Source: Maricaulis parjimensis (lineage in GTDB: Bacteria > Pseudomonadota > Alphaproteobacteria > Caulobacterales > Maricaulaceae). Taken from it: DNA of 56,344 nt. Location: the NCBI RefSeq assembly GCF_016817355.1, contig NZ_JADOTT010000002.1, forward strand, positions 1 through 56,344. Direction: 5' to 3'. The position numbers and the translations under genes are program-made. Below the pieces are notes generated by a model, which was not told the DNA's origin, did no database searches, and saw nothing but the letters and a program-made list of their open reading frames with translations. Within the stretch, counting starts at the first letter, position 1. Every line of letters starts with the position of its first letter. This document shows positions 1 through 9,048 of the stretch, one piece after another.

Positions 1-5
1 CGCGG

Positions 6-29
6 CCCCTTCTCCCCGGGGAGAAGGGG
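6..29. repeat. Perfect 24-bp palindrome at window edge
   Basis: Twelve bases ending in CTCCCC are followed directly by their exact reverse complement. There is no T-run next to it, so it does not look like a simple terminator, and it sits just beyond the terminator of the M16 gene. It could be a REP-like extragenic palindrome or the end of a second terminator from a gene outside the window. Confidence 0.5.
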
Positions 30-50
30 GGGCTGGCCTGCATCCCAAAG

Positions 51-83
51 AAAAAGGGCGCTCCGGCCGGAGCGCCCTTTCTT
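51..83. terminator. Bidirectional intrinsic terminator
   Basis: A perfect 28-bp palindrome (AAAGGGCGCTCCGG and its complement, 53-80) is flanked by an A-run on one side and a T-rich stretch on the other. Read on the minus strand it lies 25 bases past the stop of the M16 peptidase gene, so it probably ends that transcript. It could also serve a plus-strand gene to the left of the window. Confidence 0.8.
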
Positions 84-104
84 GTTTCATCCTGTCGCTG
101 AGCC

Positions 105-2837
105 TTACTGGCCCAGGCGGCGGACTTCGATTTCGCCCATGTCGAGTTCGCGGATGCTGTCCTCGATCTGGGCGGCGTCGCCGACGATGAGCCAGACGAG
201 GTTGTCGGTGTTGACGACTTCCTCGGCGGCCTCATGGATCGGGCCGAGTTCCAGGGCGCGATAGCGCTCGGTCAGCGTGGCCGGATAATTCCAGTCACGG
301 CCATAATTATAGCTGGAAACCAGCGAGCCGCGGACGGCGGACGCGGTTTCGAACTGACCGGGCAGGGAGCGCGTGGAATTGTTCACCGACCGCTCCAGCT
401 CGGCTTCGGTCGCCGGGTTGGTGGAGGTGAATTCCGTGAACTCGCGCAGGAGTTCCGACAGGCTGTCGGCGGTGCGGTCGGTCTGGACCGGCGCATAGAC
501 GATCCACGGACGCTGGCCGCGGGCACCCCAGAGCAGGGTCTGGGCACCATAGGACCAGCCCTTGTCTTCGCGCAGATTCATGTTGACCCGGGCCGTGAAG
601 GACCCGCCGATGGCGTCATTCATCGCGGAATAGACTTCCGGATTGTCGACATTGCCTTCCGGACCGATCAGGCCGGCCAGGATCAGCGATTGCGGCGAGT
701 TCGGACGGTCCACGATGATCACGCGCGGCTGACCGGAATTGGACGCTTCGCCCATATTCTTCACCGGCAGCGGCGTGGAGGGCGCATCCCAGCGGCGGAA
801 GGCGCGTTCCAGCATCGGCGTGATTTCTTCCAGCGTCGTGTCACCGACGATGAAGAGGGTGGCATTGTCCGGACGCAGCCAGGTCTGCTGGTGGGCGACC
901 AGGGCTTCACGGGTGAAACCGGCGACGGATTCCGGCGTGCCGGACCCCGTGAAGGGCACCGAATAGGCATGGCCTTCGCCATACATTTCCGGCGGCAGGG
1001 TGCGCAGGGCAATGGCAATCGGATTGGCCATTTCCTGGCGGATGCCGTTGAGCGTCTGCTCGCGAACGCGCTCGATGTCTTCATCCGCGAAGGTCGGGTC
1101 CGTGATCACCGTCGCCATCAGGTTCAGCGAAGGCTGCAGGTTGGAGGCCAGGGCCGACAGGGTCACCGTGGACAGGTCCAGATTGGCCCCCGTCGACAGA
1201 TTGGCCCCGAGGCTCTCGGCTTCCGCCGAGATTTCCAGCGCATCCATGCGGCCGGCGCCTTCATCCAGCATGTTCATCATGAAGGAGTTCAGGCCCAGCA
1301 TGCCGCCTTCGGCACTGTCGGCGGCATAGCCGGCATCGAAGACCATCTGCATCTCGACAACCGGAACCGCGTCACGGCGCACGAAGACGATGTCGACGCC
1401 ATTGGACAGCTCGGCCGTCTGAACGTCCGGCCAGACCAGGTCCGGCGTGGTGTCCACGACGGGCAGGGCGGAACGGTCGGCATCGGTCTCGACCGAGGCG
1501 TATTCCCCAAACGGCAGGACATTGATCTGGTGCGAACCCGATGTCAGCCACTCATTCGCCGTCGCTGTCATTTCGTCGGCCGTGGCATTGTTCATGCGCT
1601 CCAGATTGGTGCGCCAGAAGCCCGGATCACCGGCATAGAGCTGACCTTCAGCCAAGGCGACAGCCTTGCCGCCAAAGCCGCCGATCTGTTCCAGACCGCG
1701 GATCGTGCCGGCATTCATGCGCGTGCGCGCGGCATCCAGCTCGTCCTGGGTCGGACCGTCTTCCAGAAGCTCACCCAGGATTTCGTCGATGCGGGCGCTG
1801 GCTGCGGCGACATCCTCGCCCGGGTTCAGCGTCACTTCGATATGGAACTGGCTGGCCAGCTGGTGTTCCTCGACATAGGCCACGGCGCGGGTTGCAACCT
1901 GGCGATCGAAGACGAAGTCACGATAGAGGCGCGACGTGCGGCCGCCACCCAGAACGGTGGCGAAGACTTCCAGCTCGGCGCGTTCCTGCGTGATGCGGCC
2001 CGGCACGACCCAGGTGCGGTAGATGCGCGGCTGGGGCACGTCGTCATACATCACTTCGGTCGTGTCGTATTCGCGCTCCGGGATCCACTGTTCCATGCGG
2101 GAGAGCGGCGGGCCGACCGGGGCGTCACCGAAATAGCGCTCGACCAGCGGGCGGGCTTCCTCGGCATCGATATCACCGGCCAGGACCAGAACGGCGTTGG
2201 AGGCGCCGTAATACTGGCGGAACCACTCCTGCACGTCTTCCAGGGACGCGGCCGACAGGTCTTCCATCGAGCCGATCGTGGAGTGGGCATAGGGGTGGCC
2301 TTCCGGGAAGAGGGCGGCCAGCTGGGAATACTCGACCATGCCGTAGGGCTGGTTGTCGCCCTGGCGCTTCTCGTTCTGCACCACGCCGCGCTGCTCATCC
2401 AGGCGTTCCTGGTCGACGGCGCCGAGCAAATGGGTCATGCGGTCGGATTCCATCCACAGCGCCATTTCCAGGGCCGGGGTGGGCACGGTCTGGAAGTAGT
2501 TCGTGCGGTCGAACCAGGTTGTGCCGTTCATGCCGGTCGCACCGACCTGTTCGAAGGGCCCGAAATAATCGTCATTATAGTTTTCCGACCCGTTGAACAT
2601 CAGGTGTTCGAACAGGTGCGCAAAACCGGTACGGCCGGCCGGCTCATTGGCCGAGCCGACGCCATACCAGATGGACACGGCGACGATCGGCGCCTTGCGA
2701 TCCTCATGGACGACAACGGTCAGCCCGTTCTCGAGCTGAAAACTCTCATAGGGAATATCGACATCGGGCACTTGCGCTGTCGCCAGGCCGGTAAAGGCCA
2801 GCGCAGCGGTGAGCGCCGCGGTAAAGACACGGGTCAT
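105..2837 (-). CDS. Secreted M16 family zinc metallopeptidase
   Basis: This 910-residue protein has a cleavable signal peptide (about residues 1-21, ending LATAQ) and is probably periplasmic. The inverted zinc motif HLFEH is at residues 74-78, and Glu156 in NEKRQ is a good candidate for the third zinc ligand. The length fits the two-lobed, pitrilysin-like M16 architecture: an N-terminal catalytic half and a C-terminal half that lacks HxxEH and would be the non-catalytic partner. Family members degrade peptides inside a closed chamber. The natural substrate cannot be read from the sequence. It is transcribed alone, ends at a strong terminator, and a second, lipoprotein M16 peptidase lies about 17 kb away. 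Confidence 0.93.
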   Translation of the reverse strand: MTRVFTAALTAALAFTGLATAQVPDVDIPYESFQLENGLTVVVHEDRKAPIVAVSIWYGVGSANEPAGRTGFAHLFEHLMFNGSENYNDDYFGPFEQVGATGMNGTTWFDRTNYFQTVPTPALEMALWMESDRMTHLLGAVDQERLDEQRGVVQNEKRQGDNQPYGMVEYSQLAALFPEGHPYAHSTIGSMEDLSAASLEDVQEWFRQYYGASNAVLVLAGDIDAEEARPLVERYFGDAPVGPPLSRMEQWIPEREYDTTEVMYDDVPQPRIYRTWVVPGRITQERAELEVFATVLGGGRTSRLYRDFVFDRQVATRAVAYVEEHQLASQFHIEVTLNPGEDVAAASARIDEILGELLEDGPTQDELDAARTRMNAGTIRGLEQIGGFGGKAVALAEGQLYAGDPGFWRTNLERMNNATADEMTATANEWLTSGSHQINVLPFGEYASVETDADRSALPVVDTTPDLVWPDVQTAELSNGVDIVFVRRDAVPVVEMQMVFDAGYAADSAEGGMLGLNSFMMNMLDEGAGRMDALEISAEAESLGANLSTGANLDLSTVTLSALASNLQPSLNLMATVITDPTFADEDIERVREQTLNGIRQEMANPIAIALRTLPPEMYGEGHAYSVPFTGSGTPESVAGFTREALVAHQQTWLRPDNATLFIVGDTTLEEITPMLERAFRRWDAPSTPLPVKNMGEASNSGQPRVIIVDRPNSPQSLILAGLIGPEGNVDNPEVYSAMNDAIGGSFTARVNMNLREDKGWSYGAQTLLWGARGQRPWIVYAPVQTDRTADSLSELLREFTEFTSTNPATEAELERSVNNSTRSLPGQFETASAVRGSLVSSYNYGRDWNYPATLTERYRALELGPIHEAAEEVVNTDNLVWLIVGDAAQIEDSIRELDMGEIEVRRLGQ

Positions 2838-3054
2838 TGGTTTCTCCCACCTCGAATGCGTGTGGGCGCAAAGTGCAACGGGCTGGTCGTGGGGGTGAAA
2901 TTAATTGCCTGTAATGTTCCGTTGGCTGGCGGACCGGAGCCGGGAATCTCCCATATTTGCATTCTGGCGATACGGTCACGAGCATACCCGGGGCTCGACA
3001 CGCCCTGTGCTCAGGGCTACGCCATAGGCCACACAAAACGGGGAGAAAGACATC

Positions 3055-3828
3055 ATGGAAAACCTGTTCAGCCTGAAAGGCCGCACCGCCCTGATCACCG
3101 GCGGGTCGCGCGGGATTGGCGAGATGATCGCCGAGGGCTATCTGCGGGCCGGCGCGAAAGTCTATATCTCCTCGCGCAAGGCGGAGGATTGCTTTGCGAC
3201 GGCGGAACGCCTGTCGGAATTCGGTGAGTGCATTCCGCTGCCGGAAGATGTCTCCGGGGCCGATGGCGCCAAGCGTCTGGCCGAGAAATTCCTCGCCCAG
3301 GAAAGCCAGCTGGACATCCTGGTGAACAATGCCGGGGCCGCCTGGGGTGCGCCGCTGGAAGAGTTTCCGGAAAGCGGCTGGGACAAGGTGATGGATCTCA
3401 ATGTGAAATCCCCCTTCTTCCTGGCCCAGGCCCTGCTCGGTGCGCTGAAGGCGGCGTCCTCGCCGGACCAGCCGGCCAAGATCATCAATATCGCCTCGAT
3501 CGACGGTCTGTCGGTCTCGATGATGCAGACCTATTCCTATGCGGCCTCCAAGTCCGGCCTGATCCATCTGACCAAGCGGATGGCGCTGGAACTGGCACCG
3601 CAGAATATCATCGTCTCGGCGATCGCACCGGGGGCCTTTGCCTCCAAGATGAACAAGGTGGCCCGGGATCATGCTGATGCGGTGGCGCCGCACATTCCTT
3701 CGCGCCGGATCGGGGCACCGGAAGACATGGCCGGTGCCGCCATTTTCCTGGCCTCGCGGGCCGGCGATTATGTCGTGGGGTCCACGCTGACCGTGGATGG
3801 CGGCGTGTCGCACACGCGCGGCGGCTAG
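3055..3828 (+). CDS. Short-chain dehydrogenase/reductase (SDR)
   Basis: This is a classical SDR of 257 residues. The dinucleotide-binding motif TGGSRGIG is at 15-22, NNAG at 91-94, the catalytic serine near 148, and the YxxxK pair at Tyr162/Lys166. The C-terminus has the usual VDGG stretch. The family reduces or oxidises carbonyl/alcohol groups with NAD(P)H. The sequence is closest in feel to 3-oxoacyl-ACP reductase or gluconate 5-dehydrogenase-like members, but substrate is not determinable. The ATG is preceded by GGGGAGAAA, a good ribosome-binding site. It ends 4 bases inside the convergent TetR gene. Confidence 0.9.
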   Translation: MENLFSLKGRTALITGGSRGIGEMIAEGYLRAGAKVYISSRKAEDCFATAERLSEFGECIPLPEDVSGADGAKRLAEKFLAQESQLDILVNNAGAAWGAPLEEFPESGWDKVMDLNVKSPFFLAQALLGALKAASSPDQPAKIINIASIDGLSVSMMQTYSYAASKSGLIHLTKRMALELAPQNIIVSAIAPGAFASKMNKVARDHADAVAPHIPSRRIGAPEDMAGAAIFLASRAGDYVVGSTLTVDGGVSHTRGG

Positions 3829-4430
3829 ATTTCCGCGATGGCTTCCTCGACCAGCCGCGTGAGCCGTTCCAGCATGGCTTCGCGCGGCAGGTCGCCGAGG
3901 AAGCGGGTCCCGTGAATCTTGCTGGAAATGATCAGTCCCATCAGGGCTGAACCGAACATGCGCGCCCGCAACAGGGCGTCGCGTCCGCCCAGCAGCTCCG
4001 CCATGGGTTCGTTATAGCGCTCATGGATCGAGCGGCGGACCATCTCGCCGGCGGTTTCCGATCCGGCGGAATTGAGCAGGACGAGCAGATCGTCCAGCGG
4101 TTTGTCGCCGCCATGATTGTCGATCAGATGCTCCGCCGTGCGCCGGGCCAGACCTTCACGTCCGCCCTGGAACAGGTCGGACTTCTTGGCGCTGTCCAGC
4201 ACCTGGGCGAAGAGTTCTTCCTTGGAGCCGAAATAGCGCGAGATCAGCGCGGAATCGACGCCGGCCTCGGACGCGATCTCGCGGATGCCGACATTGTCAT
4301 AGCTGTTGTGGGCAAAGCGGTTCCGCGCTGCTTCCAGGATGGCACAGCGCGTCGCTTCGGCATTCCTCGCCCGGGTCGTTGCCGGTTTTGTTTTCATCGA
4401 CCGAAATCTTTTGTGATTGTTCTTTGTCAT
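3825..4430 (-). CDS. TetR/AcrR family transcriptional regulator
   Basis: The protein is about 201 residues with an N-terminal three-helix DNA-binding domain (helix-turn-helix around residues 48-69, with VDSALISRYFGSKEELF typical of TetR) and a variable C-terminal ligand domain. I chose the ATG at 4430; an in-frame TTG lies just upstream and an internal ATG at 4397 is also possible. It is divergent from the RND efflux operon that begins at 4542, a standard arrangement for a local repressor of the pump. Two palindromes in the shared 111-bp region are candidate operators. Confidence 0.9.
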   Translation of the reverse strand: MTKNNHKRFRSMKTKPATTRARNAEATRCAILEAARNRFAHNSYDNVGIREIASEAGVDSALISRYFGSKEELFAQVLDSAKKSDLFQGGREGLARRTAEHLIDNHGGDKPLDDLLVLLNSAGSETAGEMVRRSIHERYNEPMAELLGGRDALLRARMFGSALMGLIISSKIHGTRFLGDLPREAMLERLTRLVEEAIAEI

Positions 4431-4436
4431 CAAGTG

Positions 4437-4464
4437 TTGACATCCGTGCGGACGAATGTCAAAT
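4437..4464 (+). promoter_or_regulatory. Candidate RND-operon promoter with TetR operator
   Basis: TTGACA (4437-4442) is a perfect -35 match, with a weak -10 (TCAAAT, 4459-4464) at 16-bp spacing. An imperfect 22-bp palindrome (4439-4460, 18 of 22 positions symmetric, arms GACAT/ATGTC) covers the spacer, as expected of a TetR operator that blocks RNA polymerase. It also lies directly upstream of the tetR start, allowing autoregulation. Confidence 0.5.
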
Positions 4465-4466
4465 AA

Positions 4467-4486
4467 AAGTCATCCGCCGATGACTT
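4467..4486. promoter_or_regulatory. Second palindrome, possible operator
   Basis: Perfect 8-bp arms AAGTCATC and GATGACTT are separated by CGCC. The site is 6 bp from the first palindrome and downstream of the proposed promoter, so it could be a second repressor site or a hairpin at the start of the efflux mRNA. Confidence 0.4.
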
Positions 4487-4541
4487 AGAGGCCTGAAGGT
4501 CCCGTCTCCGGTGCCAGACAGTCAAGTAAGGGCTCCTCCCC

Positions 4542-5735
4542 ATGCCTTATCGCCTCGCCGCTCTGTGCGGCGCTTTTTTTGCGTCTTTTGCCCTGGCCGC
4601 CTGCAGCGCAGGCGAGGCCGAGCCGGTCGCGGCCCAGCAGCCCATGCCCAATGTCGAGATTGCGGCGCCCCTGGTGCAGGAGGTCGCCGACTGGGATGAG
4701 TTCACCGGCCGGTTTGAATCGCCGCAGCATGTCTCGATCCGGGCGCGGGTGAGTGGGTATCTGGAAACCGTGCATGTGCGCGATGGCCAGACGGTTGAGG
4801 CCGGGGATCTGCTCTTCACGCTGGATCGCCGCCCCTATGAGGCGGCCTATGATGCCGCGCGCGGTCGCGCCGCCATGGCGCAGGCCAATGCCCGCCAGGC
4901 TCAGGCTGATCTGCAGCGCGCCGAGGAGCTGCGGGGCGTTGATGCCATCTCCCAGGAAAGCCTGGAACAGGCCCAGACCGCGCTGGCCAATGCCCGCGCT
5001 TCGCTGGCCACGGCCCAGGCCGATGCCGAAGCGGCCCGGCTGAACCTCGAATTCACCGAGATCCGGGCGCCGATCTCCGGCCAGTTGTCCGCACGGACCA
5101 GTGATCCGGGTGATCTGGTCCAGGGCAGCACGGCCCAGGGTGATCCGCTGATCACGATCGTCAGCTCCGACCCGCTCTACTTCCCCTTCTATGCTTCCGA
5201 GAGTGTGCTGCTGCGCTACCAGCGCTCCAGCGGCACCGGGGAGGGGGCGCCGGTGGAAGTGCGCCTGCAGGACGAGGCGGACTATTCGCGCTCCGGCGAG
5301 ATCGTCTTCGTGGACAACCAGATCCAGCCCGGCTCCGGCACCATCCTGATGCGCGCCGAAATCGCCAATCCGGACGGCTTCATCCGGCCCGGCATGATAG
5401 GCACGATCCGCGTGCGCGGATCTGACCCCTATGAGGCACTTCTGGTGCCGCGGACCGCGATCCTCTCGGATGCGACGCGCCGTCTGGTCTATGTCGTTGA
5501 TGCTGAGAACAAGGTCTCCGTCCGGTCCGTGGTGCTGGGACCGACGAGCGACAATCTCCAGGTCGTGCAAAGCGGTCTGAACCGGTCGGACCGCGTCATC
5601 ATTGCCGGCCTGCAGGGGCTGCGCCCGGGCATGAGCGTGACGACACATTCCGGTTCGATCACCCGCGACGTCCAGCCCGCAGACGTCACTGCGGCCCTCA
5701 ACCGGCCGGCCGGTACGGCCCGCGTGACGGACTGA
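4542..5735 (+). CDS. RND efflux periplasmic adaptor (membrane fusion protein), lipoprotein
   Basis: This 397-residue adaptor of the AcrA/MexA/MexE type begins with a lipoprotein signal (LAAC, Cys21), so it is probably anchored in the inner membrane facing the periplasm. The order is a barrel-sandwich (lipoyl-like) half near residues 60-100, a long coiled-coil hairpin rich in Ala/Gln/Glu (about 100-170), the second lipoyl half (IRAPISGQ), then beta-barrel and membrane-proximal domains. It would link the pump at 5851 to the outer-membrane channel at 9045. It is the first gene of the efflux operon, divergent from tetR. Confidence 0.94.
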   Translation: MPYRLAALCGAFFASFALAACSAGEAEPVAAQQPMPNVEIAAPLVQEVADWDEFTGRFESPQHVSIRARVSGYLETVHVRDGQTVEAGDLLFTLDRRPYEAAYDAARGRAAMAQANARQAQADLQRAEELRGVDAISQESLEQAQTALANARASLATAQADAEAARLNLEFTEIRAPISGQLSARTSDPGDLVQGSTAQGDPLITIVSSDPLYFPFYASESVLLRYQRSSGTGEGAPVEVRLQDEADYSRSGEIVFVDNQIQPGSGTILMRAEIANPDGFIRPGMIGTIRVRGSDPYEALLVPRTAILSDATRRLVYVVDAENKVSVRSVVLGPTSDNLQVVQSGLNRSDRVIIAGLQGLRPGMSVTTHSGSITRDVQPADVTAALNRPAGTARVTD

Positions 5736-5787
5736 AACCCAGAATGCGGCGGTCGGCCCAGCCTGCCCCCGGATCCGATCTGCCGTT

Positions 5788-5816
5788 GGTCCGGACCCAG
5801 CCCTAGGGTCCGGACC
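5788..5816 (+). promoter_or_regulatory. Strong intra-operon RNA hairpin
   Basis: A perfect 11-bp stem (GGTCCGGACCC and its complement) with a 7-base loop lies between the adaptor and the pump genes. No T-run follows, so it is not a canonical terminator. It could set the adaptor:pump ratio by RNA processing or 3'-end protection. Confidence 0.5.
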
Positions 5817-5850
5817 CCCTCCCTCGCTACCCGAGAAAAGAGTTCCGCCC

Positions 5851-8800
5851 ATGCGGCTTTCCCACTTCTTCATCGACCGCCCGATCTTTGCCGGCGTGAT
5901 CGCGATCTTCATCACGCTGATGGGGGTGTTCGCCTACCCGTCCTTGCCGCTGGCCCAGTATCCGGAGATTGCGCCGCCGACCATCCGTGTGGGCGCCAAT
6001 TATCCGGGCGCCACGGCTGAGGATCTGGCTGAACAGGTCGCCGCTCCGCTGGAGCAGGAGATCAATGGCGTGGAGAACATGCTCTACATGACCTCCTCGG
6101 CGACCGCGACGGGACAGGTCAATATCACGGTCACCTTCCAGCCGGGCACGGATCTGGATACGGCCCAGGTCCTGGTGCAGAACCGCGTCAACCGGGCCGA
6201 GCCGCGCCTGCCCGCCCAGGTCCGCCAGACCGGTGTGGCGGTGGCCCAGGAATCCTCCGGCTTCCTGCTGATCATCGCGCTGCGCGCCGAGGATGACGCG
6301 GTGGACCGCGCCTATCTGGGCAATTACGCAAACTCCGTCCTGCGCGACCAGCTGCTGCGCCTGGAAGGCGTCGGCAATGTGCGGATTTTCGGCAGCGGCA
6401 ATTACTCCCTGCGGGTCTGGATCGACCCGGAACGCGCCGCCGCCAATGACATGACGGCCAGCGATATCGTCGCGGCCCTGCGCGCCCAGAATATCCAGGC
6501 CGCCGGTGGCCGTCTGGGCCAGCCGCCCTTCACCGATGCCGGTGCCGTGCCGTTCGAGATCCCGATCTCGGTCCAGGGCCGTCTGATCGCGGAAGACGAG
6601 TTCGAGAATGTCGTGATCAAGCGTGGCGCGGATGGCCAGGTCACCCGGCTCAGCGATGTGGCCCGTGTCGAGATCACCGGTGAAGACTTCTCCGTGAATG
6701 GCTATTTTGGTGGCCAGCCCGGTGTCGGCATGGCCATCGTGCAGCAGCCGGGTGCCAATGCGCTGGAAGCTGCGGCCGCCGTGATGGAGGCGATCGAGAC
6801 CGCGGCGGAAAGCTTCCCGCCGGGTGTCGATTACATCATTCCCTACAACCCATCCGAATTCGTCGAGGAATCCGTGGAGGCCGTCCAGCACACGCTGATC
6901 GAGGCCGTCTTCCTGGTCGTTCTCGTCGTGATGATCTTCCTGCAGAACTGGCGGGCGGCCTTCATCCCGATCGTGGCCATTCCGGTGTCCATTGTCGGCG
7001 TGTTCGCCATCCAGCTGGCGCTGGGTTTCTCGATCAATTCGCTCTCGCTCTTCGCGCTCGTCCTGGCGGTCGGCATCGTGGTCGATGACGCCATCATCGT
7101 GGTGGAGAATGTGGAACGTCTGATGCGGGAGGGTCTGAGCCCGCGCGAGGCGGCCCGGGAATCCATGACGGAAGTGTCCGGCGCCCTGATCGCCATGACG
7201 CTCGTCCTGGTCTCGGTCTTCGTGCCGACGGCTTTCATTCCGGGCATTCCGGGGATTTTCTATCGCCAGTTTGCCGTGGCCATCGCCTCGGCCGCGTTGA
7301 TCTCCCTGATCGTCTCCCTGACCCTGTCACCGGCCCTGTGTGCCCTGATGCTCAAACCGCACAAGGATCATGGCGACGAGACCGGTCCGGCCTGGCTCGC
7401 CCCGCTGCGTATCCTGTCCAAGGCCTTCAATGACGCCTTCAACTGGCTATCGACCAAATACTCTCTTCTGGTGGCCCGCCTCCTGCGTGTCGTCGTGATG
7501 ATGCTGGTGGCCTATGCCGGTCTTCTGGCCGTCACCGGCTGGCGCCTGGCGGAAACGCCGACCGGCTTCATCCCTGATCAGGACCAGGGCACGCTGATCG
7601 GTGTGGTCCAGCTGCAGCCCGGCGCCTCCCTGGCGCGGACGGACGCCGTGATGAATGAGGCGATGAATGCGCTGCTCCAGACCGAGGGCGTCGAAACCCT
7701 CGTGGCGCTCGCCGGGATGAATGGCGCAACCTTCTCACCGGCCTCCAATGCCGGCCTGATGTTCATCCGCCTGGACAGTTTCGAGGATCGCCGCGGCCAT
7801 CCGGACCTGACGGCCGAAGCGCTGGCCGGGCGTCTGACCGGTGTCATCAACCAGGCCATTCCGGAGGGCTCGGCCTTCATCATCGCACCGCCGGCCGTCC
7901 GTGGCCTGGGTCGCGGGGGTGGTTTCAAGATGATGCTGCAGGCCCGCAACGGGCAAAGCTTTGACGAGCTGCAGCAGGCCGCTTTCGCCATGATGGGAGC
8001 CGCGAACCAGGATGGCCGCGTCACCCGCGTCTATTCCACCTTCGACACGACCTCGCCGCGCCTGCGCGTCGATGTCGATCGGGAACGGGCCTTCCAGCTG
8101 GGGGTCGCGCCGTCGGAAATCTACGCCACGCTGGGGACCTATCTCGGCTCCACCTATGTGAATGATTTCAACTTCCTGGGCCGGACGGTCCGGGTGACGG
8201 CCCAGGCCGATGCGCCCTTCCGGGACGAAGCGGCTGATGTCGGCCAGCTCCAGGTGCGCTCCAGCTCCGGCGAAATGGTGCCGCTCTCGGCTCTGGCCCG
8301 GATCATTGACGATACCGGTCCGGTCCGTGTGGTCCGTCACAATCTCTTCCCCTCCATCGAGCTTCAGGGCCAGGCCGCGCCGGGCGTGTCCTCGAATGAA
8401 GCGCTGGTGGCGATGGAAGAGATCGCGGCACGCGTCCTGCCCGAAGGCGTCGGCTATGAATGGACCGAGATCGCCTATCAGCAGAAGGCGGCGGGCAATT
8501 CCGGATTGTTGATCTTCGTCTTCGCCGTGGTCTTCGTCTTCCTGGTCCTGGCAGCCCAGTATGAAGCCTTCACCCTGCCCTGGGCGGTGATCTTCATCGT
8601 GCCCATGTGCGTGCTCGCGGCGATGATCGGCATCAATCTGGCGGGCATGGAGAATAATATCCTCACCCAGGTCGGTCTGGTCGTTCTGATCGCCCTGGCG
8701 GCCAAGAATGCCATCCTCCTGGTCGAGTTCTCCAAACAGGCCGAGGAGAAACAGGGGCTGACACCGACCCGGGCCGCCGTGGAAGGTGCGCGCATCCGCC

Positions 8801-9048
8801 TGCGTCCGATCCTGATGACCTCCTTCGCCTTCATCTTCGGCGTCATGCCGCTGGCCTTCGCCCATGGCGCGGGTGCGGAGATGCGCCAGGCGATCGGTAT
8901 TGCGGTCTTCTCCGGCATGATCGGGGTGACCCTGTTCGGTCTTCTCTTCACCCCGGTCTTCTATGTGATCGGCCGTTTCATCTCCCGCCTCTTGCCCAAG
9001 GGCCCCGCTCCGGAAGGTTCGGACGGATCGCAAGGAGACCAAGCATGA
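5851..9048 (+). CDS. RND efflux pump permease (HAE1/AcrB-like)
   Basis: At 1065 residues this has the normal length of hydrophobe/amphiphile RND pumps. It starts with the typical FIDRPIFAGVIA first membrane helix and is expected to have 12 membrane helices with two large periplasmic loops. The proton-relay pair Asp412-Asp413 sits in VVDDAIIVVEN in helix 4. AcrB-type pumps export drugs, dyes, detergents or lipids in exchange for protons. The actual substrate here is unknown; control by TetR suggests inducible defence. The C-terminus overlaps the next gene by 4 bases (ATGA), indicating translational coupling. Confidence 0.96.
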   Translation: MRLSHFFIDRPIFAGVIAIFITLMGVFAYPSLPLAQYPEIAPPTIRVGANYPGATAEDLAEQVAAPLEQEINGVENMLYMTSSATATGQVNITVTFQPGTDLDTAQVLVQNRVNRAEPRLPAQVRQTGVAVAQESSGFLLIIALRAEDDAVDRAYLGNYANSVLRDQLLRLEGVGNVRIFGSGNYSLRVWIDPERAAANDMTASDIVAALRAQNIQAAGGRLGQPPFTDAGAVPFEIPISVQGRLIAEDEFENVVIKRGADGQVTRLSDVARVEITGEDFSVNGYFGGQPGVGMAIVQQPGANALEAAAAVMEAIETAAESFPPGVDYIIPYNPSEFVEESVEAVQHTLIEAVFLVVLVVMIFLQNWRAAFIPIVAIPVSIVGVFAIQLALGFSINSLSLFALVLAVGIVVDDAIIVVENVERLMREGLSPREAARESMTEVSGALIAMTLVLVSVFVPTAFIPGIPGIFYRQFAVAIASAALISLIVSLTLSPALCALMLKPHKDHGDETGPAWLAPLRILSKAFNDAFNWLSTKYSLLVARLLRVVVMMLVAYAGLLAVTGWRLAETPTGFIPDQDQGTLIGVVQLQPGASLARTDAVMNEAMNALLQTEGVETLVALAGMNGATFSPASNAGLMFIRLDSFEDRRGHPDLTAEALAGRLTGVINQAIPEGSAFIIAPPAVRGLGRGGGFKMMLQARNGQSFDELQQAAFAMMGAANQDGRVTRVYSTFDTTSPRLRVDVDRERAFQLGVAPSEIYATLGTYLGSTYVNDFNFLGRTVRVTAQADAPFRDEAADVGQLQVRSSSGEMVPLSALARIIDDTGPVRVVRHNLFPSIELQGQAAPGVSSNEALVAMEEIAARVLPEGVGYEWTEIAYQQKAAGNSGLLIFVFAVVFVFLVLAAQYEAFTLPWAVIFIVPMCVLAAMIGINLAGMENNILTQVGLVVLIALAAKNAILLVEFSKQAEEKQGLTPTRAAVEGARIRLRPILMTSFAFIFGVMPLAFAHGAGAEMRQAIGIAVFSGMIGVTLFGLLFTPVFYVIGRFISRLLPKGPAPEGSDGSQGDQA

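Noticed and set aside
234-3227. A 997-codon open frame on the plus strand opposite the M16 gene
   Set aside because: It is antisense to a clearly recognisable peptidase, has an unlikely Gly/Arg/His-rich composition and crosses into the SDR gene; it reflects GC-rich codon bias.
5736-5850. Hairpin at 5788-5816 as a transcription terminator
   Set aside because: It lacks a T-run on either side and the pump gene must be expressed with the adaptor.
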